A DNA stretch of 6,260 nucleotides from a bacterium (lineage in GTDB: Bacteria; JAMCPX01): contig DAHXOM010000203.1 in NCBI GenBank assembly GCA_027364825.1, forward strand, positions 1-6,260, in the 5' to 3' direction. Shown piece by piece: positions 1-5,651 of the stretch. A program made the position numbers and the translations under genes. The notes under the pieces were generated by a model. That model saw only the letters and a program-made list of their open reading frames with translations, had not been told where the DNA came from and ran no database searches. Numbering within the stretch: position 1 is the first letter of the stretch; each line of letters begins with the position of its first letter.

Positions 1-308
1 TCGGTGCAGACGGCACGATCTGTGTGGGGTCTGATGATTATTACGTCTATGCCCTCAATCCCGCGGACGGCTCTGTCAGATGGAAGTACTATGCCGGCAT
101 TTATGTAGACTCCTCACCGGCGATTGGTGCAGACGGCACTATCTATATAGGGACTGATGAGGGTTCTGTCTATGCGCTCAACCCCGCGGACGGCTCTGTC
201 AAATGGAAGTATCTCACCGGCGGTTGGCTGATGTCCTCACCAGCGATCGGTGCAGACGGGACTATCTATATAGGGTCTTTTGATTACTCTGTCTATGCGA
301 TACATTGA
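1..308 (+). CDS. PQQ-like beta-propeller repeat protein, C-terminal part (5' end outside window)
   Basis: The open frame runs in from the left edge (first whole codon at 3) to a TGA at 306-308, so only about 101 C-terminal residues are visible. The protein consists of 41-residue units, each containing GADGTI-(C/Y)-(V/I)-G, then VYALNPADGSV-(R/K)-WKY, then SSPAIGADG. This is the W/G pattern of PQQ-like (quinoprotein or BamB-type) beta-propeller blades. Two full blades and the start of a third are present, and the protein ends inside a strand motif (SVYAIH), as often happens when the last blade is closed by the N-terminus. Such proteins are usually extracytoplasmic and either bind a cofactor or act as scaffolds. 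No cofactor-binding residue can be assigned here, so no enzymatic role is claimed. The internal ATG/GTG codons are not taken as starts because the repeat continues upstream to the window edge. A strong hairpin follows the stop. Confidence 0.9.
   Translation, partial: GADGTICVGSDDYYVYALNPADGSVRWKYYAGIYVDSSPAIGADGTIYIGTDEGSVYALNPADGSVKWKYLTGGWLMSSPAIGADGTIYIGSFDYSVYAIH
3..308 (+). repeat. 123-bp tandem coding repeat (PQQ blades)
   Basis: The string GGTGCAGACGG begins at 3, 126 and 249, a period of exactly 123 bp (41 codons). The segments CCGCGGACGGCTCTGTCA and ACTATCTATATAGGG also recur at that spacing. Two full units and half of a third are present, and the array probably continues to the left of the window. 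The similarity is at the DNA level, not only the protein level, which suggests recent duplication or gene conversion of blades. Confidence 0.9.
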
Positions 309-311
309 TTT

Positions 312-355
312 GAATTAAAAAGTAGGGGCAGGGCTTTGCTCTGCCCTCTTAATTC
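312..355. terminator. Hairpin terminator shared by convergent genes
   Basis: GGGCAGGGC (326-334) pairs with GCTCTGCCC (338-346) around a TTT loop, giving nine pairs including one G-T. The outer arms GAATTAA (312-318) and TTAATTC (349-355) are also complementary, and each arm gives a T-rich run on one strand after the GC stem. The structure starts four bases after the beta-propeller stop (306-308) and ends just before the stop of the opposing radC remnant (357-359). That placement fits a bidirectional rho-independent terminator. Confidence 0.8.
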
Positions 356-356
356 T

Positions 357-752
357 TCACATCTCCCCCCTGTCCGCAAAGCTGGTGTATTTACCCCGTT
401 AGAAATGTCGTAAATTAGAACGAAACGATATAGTCTTTTGTGTTCATTTTGATGGAGGGCATTTCTAACGGGGTTTCCCGTTCCCGATGATGATATGATC
501 CATAAGGTTAATCCCCACAATCTCGCAGGCTTCCTTGAGCTTTGCTGTTAATGCCTTATCCTCGGCTGACAGCTCAACTTCACCGGATGGATGATTGTGC
601 GCTACAATAATACCCACTGCATTCGCAAGCAGAGCGCCTTTGAGAACCTCTTTGGGGTAGACCGCAATCCCCGAGGTATTGATACCGCTTTTAGCAGTAA
701 AGAATAATTCTATTTTACTTGCAAGAGAGGAGGAGATGTAGTTAAAGTATAT
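357..752 (-). pseudogene. radC: RadC/JAB-domain protein remnant, 5'-truncated and split by a small insertion
   Basis: Reading the minus strand from 752 gives a frame with the RadC C-terminal (MPN+/JAB) domain. GINTSGIAVYPKEVLKGALL matches the family's G-x-N-x-x-x(2-3)-V-x-P-(R/K)-E-V stretch. It is followed by AVGIIVAHNHPSG with an intact JAMM pattern H-x-H-x7-S-x2-D (His codons at 597-599 and 591-593, Ser at 567-569, Asp at 558-560), and then GINLMDHIIIGNGK. At 474 the frame enters an inverted-repeat insertion whose end supplies a TAG after two extra codons. The normal tail YTSFADRGEM and its TGA resume at 392 down to 357. The remnant amounts to about 103 codons, roughly the C-terminal half of a typical RadC of about 225 residues. 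An in-frame TGA at 753-755 closes the 5' side, no start codon with a ribosome site is visible, and the tRNA lies immediately beyond. RadC is often found in mobile or accessory regions, and its biochemical role is unsettled. It is very likely non-functional here. Confidence 0.85.
393..474. mobile_element. 82-bp MITE-like element with 15-bp perfect terminal inverted repeats
   Basis: ACCCCGTTAGAAATG (393-407) and CATTTCTAACGGGGT (460-474) are perfect inverted complements around a 52-bp core without coding capacity. The element is flanked by TT on both sides (391-392 and 475-476), a possible 2-bp target duplication. A 3-bp duplication of TTT with a one-base-shorter element is equally consistent. 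Removing the element plus one TT copy rejoins the radC frame exactly (GNG-K-YTSF). This shows it is an insertion into a formerly continuous gene rather than a native palindrome. It has no transposase, so it would need one supplied in trans. The tips could fold into a long hairpin, so a REP-like hairpin element is the alternative description. Confidence 0.75.
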
Positions 753-763
753 TCAATTTCTGT

Positions 764-837
764 GCCCCCGTAGCTCAGTTGGATAGAGCAAGGGATTCCT
801 AATCCCTGTGCCGCAGGTTCGATTCCTGTCGGGGGCA
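764..837 (+). tRNA. tRNA-Arg(CCU)
   Basis: A full cloverleaf is visible. The acceptor stem pairs GCCCCCG (764-770) with CGGGGGC (830-836), with A837 as discriminator. The D arm contains AGCTCAGTTGGATAGAGC. The anticodon stem AGGGA/TCCCT (791-795, 803-807) encloses the loop TTCCTAA with anticodon CCT at 798-800. The T arm is GCAGG-TTCGATT-CCTGT (813-829). CCA is not encoded (ATTC follows) and must be added after transcription. It reads AGG arginine codons. Only 21 bases separate it from the next start codon and no terminator fits between, so it may head the downstream operon's transcript. Confidence 0.97.
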
Positions 838-858
838 TTCTAATGTAACGGAGGTATT

Positions 859-1392
859 ATGTTTATAAGTAATGAGTCTGTAAAGGACCTGGCGTCTTTC
901 CTTGACACCGTATGGGAGGTTTACGGTTCCGTGAATCAGCCTGTTATAGCTCTCCCCGATAAATCCCCTGAACCGACGTGGGCATATGTAATTGCGATAA
1001 AAAAGGATAAAAAAATGCAGATATTTATTTATCTTTTCAGGGAGCAGAGCAGGGAAGGGGTGTTTTATACAAATGAAGACGGTGATGTGGAGCTTGTAAA
1101 TGCCAAAGCCGTTTTTAATGAAGCGCTTGATTTTACGGGAAGTATGGGGTTTATTATGGAGAAGACCGAGCTCGGAGATACGAATGAACAAAGGGAGGCG
1201 ATAGTAAAAACTATACCTGCTTTTTTATCGGATCTCAAGGCGTATAAGCCACCTACAAGCGGAGACGAACTTGTACTTGATGCGGTGTATGAAGAAACAG
1301 ATGCAGATAAGCTTAAGGGGACATCAACGGGTGGAATTTTGAAAAATAAGGGAGGTAAGCAATGGTTGGCAAAAGTATTAAGTTTGTTTTAA
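859..1392 (+). CDS. Uncharacterised 177-aa protein, first gene of the TPR/RodZ/Slt cluster
   Basis: I do not recognise this family. The start is supported by GGAGG at 850-854, only four bases before ATG, a short but acceptable spacing. There is no signal peptide or membrane segment, so the product is probably cytoplasmic. The first half alternates amphipathic helix (SVKDLASFLDTVWEVYG) with hydrophobic strands (WAYVIAIKK, MQIFIYLF, GVFYTNEDGDVELV), suggesting a compact alpha/beta domain of about 130 residues. A lower-complexity acidic tail (about 135-160) and a Gly/Lys-rich end follow. Its last 31 bases overlap the following TPR lipoprotein gene, whose ribosome site lies inside it, so the two are probably translated together. 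By position it may serve pilus assembly or cell-shape functions, but that is inference from neighbours only. Its reading frame is long, has a good ribosome site and fits the operon, so it is very likely a real gene. Confidence 0.85.
   Translation: MFISNESVKDLASFLDTVWEVYGSVNQPVIALPDKSPEPTWAYVIAIKKDKKMQIFIYLFREQSREGVFYTNEDGDVELVNAKAVFNEALDFTGSMGFIMEKTELGDTNEQREAIVKTIPAFLSDLKAYKPPTSGDELVLDAVYEETDADKLKGTSTGGILKNKGGKQWLAKVLSLF
1351..1356 (+). promoter_or_regulatory. Internal ribosome binding site fixing the start of the TPR lipoprotein
   Basis: GGAGGT lies five bases before ATG 1362, inside the final codons of the upstream gene. It supports the overlapping start at 1362 and implies translational coupling of the two genes. 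Confidence 0.75.
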
Positions 1393-2117
1393 TTGTATCG
1401 TTTGCAATATCATTTATAAGCTGTGCCGGTAAAGATCCCGAGTTGATCAAACAGGCGAGCATGCGATATGATATAGGCACAGCGCTCCTCAATAAAGGTG
1501 ATTATCCCGGCGCCATACAGCAATTGTCCTCGGCAAAAAGTCTGAACCCGGATGATCCGTTCACCTATAATGCATTGGGACTTGCGTACTATGCCGAGGG
1601 AATGAAGGAACAGTCCGAGGCTGCATACAAAAAGGCAATAGTGCTGAAAAAGGATTATTCCGATGCGTATAATAATCTCGGAGTGTTATATCTGAGCGAA
1701 TCAAAGTGGGATAACGCAACAACGGCATTCCAGTCGGCACTGAACAATCCGCTGTACATGTCCCCGCAGATAGCATGGGTAAATCTTGGATGGTCGTATT
1801 ATCAGAAGGGCAAACTTGAGGAAGCGCTGAAAGCATATAAGAGTGCTCTCACCATTTTACCGGACATGCCCGCCGCTCACAATAATATGGGACTGGTGTA
1901 TTTAAGGAAAAATATGCTTCCGTATGCGGAAAATGAATTTAAGGCGGCAATATACTATTATAAGCAATATGCAGAGGCTTACCTTAACCTTGGGGTAGTG
2001 TACATGAAAGAGAAAAACTATGCAGAGGCAAGGAACCAGTTTGAAACAGTAGTAAAACTGGCACCGGACAGCACCTTTGCAGCATCTGCTGAAAATTATA
2101 TTAAATTGTTGAAATAG
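1362..2117 (+). CDS. TPR-repeat lipoprotein, PilW/PilF (Tgl)-like type IV pilus pilotin candidate
   Basis: The 251-residue product begins with a lipoprotein signal peptide: a Lys-containing n-region (GKSIK), a hydrophobic core (FVLIVSFAISF) and an ISC lipobox with the acylated Cys at residue 21. About six 34-residue tetratricopeptide repeats follow from roughly residue 32 to 240, with recognisable units such as AYNNLGVLYL, AWVNLGWSYYQKG, AAHNNMGLVYLR and AYLNLGVVYM. Length and architecture match PilF/PilW/Tgl pilotins, outer-membrane TPR lipoproteins that help localise and assemble the PilQ secretin. The gene is followed by a rodZ-like gene, the same order (pilF-rodZ) known in gammaproteobacteria, which strengthens the call. 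TPR lipoproteins are generic, so an NlpI-like or other scaffold role remains possible, and no other pilus gene is in the window. It overlaps the previous gene by 31 bases and ends two bases before the next. Confidence 0.75.
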   Translation: MVGKSIKFVLIVSFAISFISCAGKDPELIKQASMRYDIGTALLNKGDYPGAIQQLSSAKSLNPDDPFTYNALGLAYYAEGMKEQSEAAYKKAIVLKKDYSDAYNNLGVLYLSESKWDNATTAFQSALNNPLYMSPQIAWVNLGWSYYQKGKLEEALKAYKSALTILPDMPAAHNNMGLVYLRKNMLPYAENEFKAAIYYYKQYAEAYLNLGVVYMKEKNYAEARNQFETVVKLAPDSTFAASAENYIKLLK

Positions 2118-2119
2118 CT

Positions 2120-2890
2120 ATGGACAGTTTTGGCGAGTTTCTCAGAAGAGAACGGGAACTCAGACACATAGAGTTAAACGAGATATCGAAAATAACGAAG
2201 ATAAAGAAAGCTTATCTGCAGGCGGTAGAAAATGATGCCTATGATGAGCTTCCGGATATCGCCTTTGTAAAAGGATTTATAAGGGCTTACTGCAATTACA
2301 TAGGTCTTGACTCCGAGCAAACGATAAATTATTTCCAGCAATTTTATCAGGAGACCTTCAATCAGGCAAAGCAGCCTCAGAAAAAGGGTTTTACGATAAT
2401 TAACCGGCAGAAAATAATTCTCCCGGCGGTTATTGGATTGGTGCTGGCTGGAATAATCTTCATGGTGATTTACCATGTATCGAAAGGCAGGATTAATAAA
2501 CAGGAGACCGGATATAAAAATAATATAGAACAGCCCGATTTTACATCCACCGCGGCAGCCCAGCTTAACACGCAGACTGCTACGGCTATTACCCAGACCG
2601 CTCTTTCCGAAATCACCGCAACAGGTACCCCGCTTACCATGACAGCCATGACGCATACCCTTCTTTTAAAAGCAACAGAAAACACCTGGATAAGACTTGT
2701 ACCGAACAATGAGGAGAACGCTGGACAGGAAGCTTTATTAAAAGCAGGCGAACAGGTTTTATGGAAATTCACCGGTACTGGTATGCTGACTGTCGGCAAT
2801 GCAGAGGGGCTCACTATTATACTTGACACTAAAAAAATCCAGCACAATCGTATCAGGGCAGAAGTTATACGGCTCAGATTGTCCAAGTAA
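2120..2890 (+). CDS. rodZ: RodZ-like cell-shape protein (cytoplasmic HTH, one membrane span, periplasmic DUF4115 domain)
   Basis: The 256 residues show the RodZ plan. An N-terminal Xre-like helix-turn-helix domain covers about 1-80. It opens with FGEFLRRERE, has LNEISKITKIKKAYLQAVEND in the recognition region, and contains the typical P-DIAFVKGFIRAYCNYIGLD stretch. A basic segment is followed by one transmembrane helix at about 98-120 (IILPAVIGLVLAGIIFMVIY). A Thr/Ala-rich linker runs from about 140 to 180. The C-terminal DUF4115 beta domain (181-256) includes LLLKATENTWIRL, WKFTGTGMLTVGNAEG and LTIILDTKKI. RodZ links MreB filaments to the elongation machinery through the HTH domain, which generally does not act as a classical repressor. 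The ATG lies two bases after the previous stop with no obvious Shine-Dalgarno sequence, so translation is probably coupled. mreB is not in the window, so the name rests on domain architecture and synteny. Confidence 0.85.
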   Translation: MDSFGEFLRRERELRHIELNEISKITKIKKAYLQAVENDAYDELPDIAFVKGFIRAYCNYIGLDSEQTINYFQQFYQETFNQAKQPQKKGFTIINRQKIILPAVIGLVLAGIIFMVIYHVSKGRINKQETGYKNNIEQPDFTSTAAAQLNTQTATAITQTALSEITATGTPLTMTAMTHTLLLKATENTWIRLVPNNEENAGQEALLKAGEQVLWKFTGTGMLTVGNAEGLTIILDTKKIQHNRIRAEVIRLRLSK

Positions 2891-2901
2891 GTTGCCATGG
2901 T

Positions 2902-5115
2902 GTGTATTTGAAAATAGTTTACAGATTCTTTCAGATATTATTTCTTTTCCTTCTTATAACTTCCTGCAGCCTTATAAAACCAATCGTGGTAAAGAAACAA
3001 TACTCCCTGCAGGACGTCGGGAATGCCATTACTGCAGGTGACTATAAGCTCGCCTACAAAGAATCGGAATATGTAAATACTTCCGGGATGTCCGGGGAGC
3101 AGCTGCTACGGTATAAATTTATGCTCGCTTTCGTCAGCTACCAGACCGCACATTATACGCATGCGCAGAAATACTTTAAACAATTGCTGTCCGAAAAAAC
3201 GGATGTTCCCGATTATGTCGATTGGTATCTTGCCGAGAGCTATGAAAAATCCGGTGATTACGGCAATTCGTTGATGTATCTGAAAATGATTGCGGACAAG
3301 TATACCGAAAGCGTATTTTTTAAACCCTCGGTCCAGCTTATGGGACAGTGTATAACGGCGATGAAACAATACAATGATGCCATAGCGCTTTATTCGGAAT
3401 ACATAACACTTCCCTCTTTTTACCGGCAACTGCCGGAACTGCTGAGTCTCAGGGCCGCGCTGTATGTGAGTTCGGGGAATACGGATAGCGGCATAAACGA
3501 TTATGTAAAAGTATATTCCCTGTTTCCCGGCTCACCCTATGCGGGTATGGCGTTCAGCGCCCTCAGTGCCATAACCGATGTAACAACCCTGAACATTAAC
3601 CATTATCAGATTGCAAACCTGCTGATGATGGACGGCAAATATCAGGCTGCTTTGAATGAACTGAATATGGCCGCTCAGGAAGTCCGGCTTACAGGTGACA
3701 AGAATAAGATTTCGAACATGTATAAGGATATGGGCATCGCATATTATTATTCCGGTCACTATAACGAAGCGATACTCGCGTTAAAAACATCCTTACCGTA
3801 TACGCAGGAAGGCCGGGATTATCCGGAAATACTGTTCTGGCTTGGCAAGTGTTATATGAAACGAGGCAATACGGATTATGCAATAAACACATTCATGCAG
3901 GTTGCCTATATCAAGAGCAGTTACCGGCCGATGGCCATGTACAAGCTCTATGCTCTCTACCAGAGAGAAAACGATACCGTAACAGCACAGCACTGGCTGT
4001 TAAAACTTGCAGACACGAATACACCTTTTTCTCTCACAGCCTACTGGGAACTCGCATGGTCTTATTATAAGACAGGTGATTTTAAAAATGCTCTCTATTA
4101 TTTGAAAAAAATGGATCATTCAAGGTACAGTGACGAATCGGAAAAAATAAAATCATCATACTGGAAGGCGAGAGTTTTGCTGAAAAGCGGGCAAACAGAC
4201 AAAGCCAATAAGCTGTTTTTTACAATAGCCAATACAATGCCTTTGAATTATTATACCGTAATGTCAAATATATGGGTAGGCGTAAATACAATTTCCTACG
4301 ATTCGAATACTATACATACTCCCCAACCCGTATATACGGATCCCTCTTTTCAGTATCATTATACAAGATACCTTTTCCTCAAGGGGCTTGGTCTTCATAA
4401 AGAAGCGCTGAATGAGCTTGCGGCACTCTCCGTGCTCAATCTTTCCAAAAACGAATATCTTTTGTTATGTTATGAATATTACATGAACGGCGATTATTTC
4501 CACAGCCTCTATATTGCACGGACAGAACTTGGCGATATGTTGCAGGCATTCGGCAGTGACACGTTACCGGTATGGTTTTATAGCTATCCTGCCGGATATT
4601 CACAAATAATAAAAAATTATACAGAAAAGTATAAAATCGATCCATTTATCTTATACGCCCTTATACTCCAGGAAAGCAGGTACAAGGCAGATGCGGTTTC
4701 CAATGCAGGGGCCATGGGTATAATGCAGATAATGCCGTCAACAGCTTCAAGGGTGGCAAAAAATATATACCTGACACCTTTCTCTCCCCAGATACTCCTG
4801 GATCCGCAAATTAATCTGGGCATTGGTACATGGTATTTTAAAAAACTCATGATGAAGTATAAGGATAATTATGTGCTGAGCCTTGCAGCCTATAACGCAG
4901 GTGAAAAGTCTGTTGACACATGGCTGGCCCATTCTACGGACTGTAATACCGATGAATTCATAGAAGATATCCCGTTTGACGAAACACGGCATTATGTAAA
5001 AAGCATCATTGCCAATCTGGCAGTCTATACCATGATATACGGAGGCCGGATCAATCTTGAAAAACACATATTCATGGAAGGCAGCTTTTTGAAAAGCTGC
5101 CTTCACCAAAAATAG
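2902..5115 (+). CDS. Large TPR-containing lytic murein transglycosylase lipoprotein (Slt/MltE-type SLT domain)
   Basis: The 737-residue product has three parts. First is a lipoprotein signal peptide with lipobox ITSC (Cys22). A long helical region of degenerate TPR-like repeats (about 30-560) follows, with units such as YFKQLLSEK, DMGIAYYYSGHYNEAILAL, WLGKCYMKRGNTDYAI and WELAWSYYKTGDFKNALYYL. The C-terminal SLT domain (about 570-720) has catalytic Glu591 in LQESRY, GAMGIMQIMPSTA at 603-615 and LAAYNAG at 661-667. It should cleave the MurNAc-GlcNAc bond of peptidoglycan, releasing 1,6-anhydro-MurNAc, probably from the outer membrane's inner face. The layout resembles Slt70 (helical superhelix plus catalytic domain), but with a lipid anchor and TPR repeats. 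GTG 2902 is the first usable start. TTG 2908, with GGTG five bases upstream, would give a more compact signal peptide beginning KIVYR; neither has a good ribosome site. The gene starts 11 bases after rodZ, so it is in the same operon. Confidence 0.9.
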   Translation: MYLKIVYRFFQILFLFLLITSCSLIKPIVVKKQYSLQDVGNAITAGDYKLAYKESEYVNTSGMSGEQLLRYKFMLAFVSYQTAHYTHAQKYFKQLLSEKTDVPDYVDWYLAESYEKSGDYGNSLMYLKMIADKYTESVFFKPSVQLMGQCITAMKQYNDAIALYSEYITLPSFYRQLPELLSLRAALYVSSGNTDSGINDYVKVYSLFPGSPYAGMAFSALSAITDVTTLNINHYQIANLLMMDGKYQAALNELNMAAQEVRLTGDKNKISNMYKDMGIAYYYSGHYNEAILALKTSLPYTQEGRDYPEILFWLGKCYMKRGNTDYAINTFMQVAYIKSSYRPMAMYKLYALYQRENDTVTAQHWLLKLADTNTPFSLTAYWELAWSYYKTGDFKNALYYLKKMDHSRYSDESEKIKSSYWKARVLLKSGQTDKANKLFFTIANTMPLNYYTVMSNIWVGVNTISYDSNTIHTPQPVYTDPSFQYHYTRYLFLKGLGLHKEALNELAALSVLNLSKNEYLLLCYEYYMNGDYFHSLYIARTELGDMLQAFGSDTLPVWFYSYPAGYSQIIKNYTEKYKIDPFILYALILQESRYKADAVSNAGAMGIMQIMPSTASRVAKNIYLTPFSPQILLDPQINLGIGTWYFKKLMMKYKDNYVLSLAAYNAGEKSVDTWLAHSTDCNTDEFIEDIPFDETRHYVKSIIANLAVYTMIYGGRINLEKHIFMEGSFLKSCLHQK
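5077..5104. terminator. Perfect 13-bp inverted repeat inside the end of the transglycosylase gene
   Basis: GAAGGCAGCTTTT (5077-5089) and AAAAGCTGCCTTC (5092-5104) are exact complements separated by TG. They lie within the last codons before the stop at 5113-5115. The opposing rubrerythrin gene ends only two bases later, so this is the only stem that could separate the convergent transcripts. Neither side has a clean T-tract directly after the stem, so the terminator role is tentative. It may instead protect mRNA 3' ends. Confidence 0.5.
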
Positions 5116-5117
5116 GA

Positions 5118-5636
5118 CTACATCTCCACGGAGTATTCTATGGTGTCAAACCAGAAGCCTGTTTTCTTTATGTTGTCAATCTCTGCCTGAATCATCGTGT
5201 AATGCGCTTGCTCCATCTCGGCAAGCCTCTGAAAAGTCTTCTGTATTTCGGGTAATTCTGTATTTTTTGCATTGGTTGAATAATAATCGATAGCCCTCTG
5301 TTCAAGTGCCCTTGCAGTTTCAAGTGCAGACAGCTCATTTGTATTTGCCTTACCCATTGTCTGTATATCCTTCTGGCTTATTTTCGGCAGCAAAGGTTCG
5401 ACAGCAGACCTGTCTATCTCCACGGATTGCCAGCCCTTCTGGGTAATGACATTGTTTATCTGGTGATCCAGCAGGGTCATATGACCGAATTCGTCCGTTG
5501 CAAGTCTTATAAACATATTTTTCCCGCCTAAATCTTTTGTCTGCCGTGCAAACTTAAGATAGGCTAAAAGTGCTTCTTTCTCTGATTCATCGGCTCCTCT
5601 CAATACCTTGAGCAGTTCTTTATCTCTGTTTTCCAT
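5118..5636 (-). CDS. Rubrerythrin-family ferritin-like di-iron protein, without rubredoxin domain
   Basis: The 172-residue protein has the four-helix rubrerythrin/ferritin-like fold with both metal motifs visible. The first half has Glu21 in SEKEALLAY and E49-F-G-H52 in ATDEFGHM. The second half has Glu112 in LEQRAIDYY and E142-Q-A-H145 in EMEQAHY. These are the expected carboxylate and histidine ligands of a di-iron centre. No C-x2-C rubredoxin motif is present, so it is the rubrerythrin domain alone. Family members reduce hydrogen peroxide or store and handle iron in anaerobes; the electron donor here is unknown. The ATG at 5636 has AGGAGG (5644-5649) seven bases upstream. It follows the other ferritin-like gene by 15 bases and is very likely cotranscribed with it. 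It ends two bases from the stop of the convergent transglycosylase gene. There is a linker of about 30 residues (70-98) between the two helix pairs. Confidence 0.88.
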   Translation of the reverse strand: MENRDKELLKVLRGADESEKEALLAYLKFARQTKDLGGKNMFIRLATDEFGHMTLLDHQINNVITQKGWQSVEIDRSAVEPLLPKISQKDIQTMGKANTNELSALETARALEQRAIDYYSTNAKNTELPEIQKTFQRLAEMEQAHYTMIQAEIDNIKKTGFWFDTIEYSVEM

Positions 5637-5651
5637 TTATTTACCTCCTGT

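Noticed and set aside
312..474. CRISPR-like reading of the two inverted structures
   Set aside because: The two palindromes differ in sequence and there is no repeat-spacer periodicity or cas gene.
293..520. 75-codon minus-strand frame across the radC end and the insertion
   Set aside because: It is out of the RadC frame and spans the terminator hairpin, the insertion and the real RadC coding frame. It is a shadow frame.
748..753. TATATT as a -10 box for the tRNA
   Set aside because: Its distance to the tRNA is plausible, but no -35-like hexamer lies 16-18 bases upstream, and AT-rich six-mers of this kind are common. Not strong enough to list.
838..858. Attachment-site duplicate of the tRNA 3' end
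   Set aside because: I looked for a repeat of the tRNA 3' segment elsewhere in the window and found none, and there is no integrase gene.
799..1191. 130-codon minus-strand frame opposite the tRNA and the 177-aa gene
   Set aside because: It is antisense to a gene with a good ribosome site and reads through the tRNA. It shows no domain.
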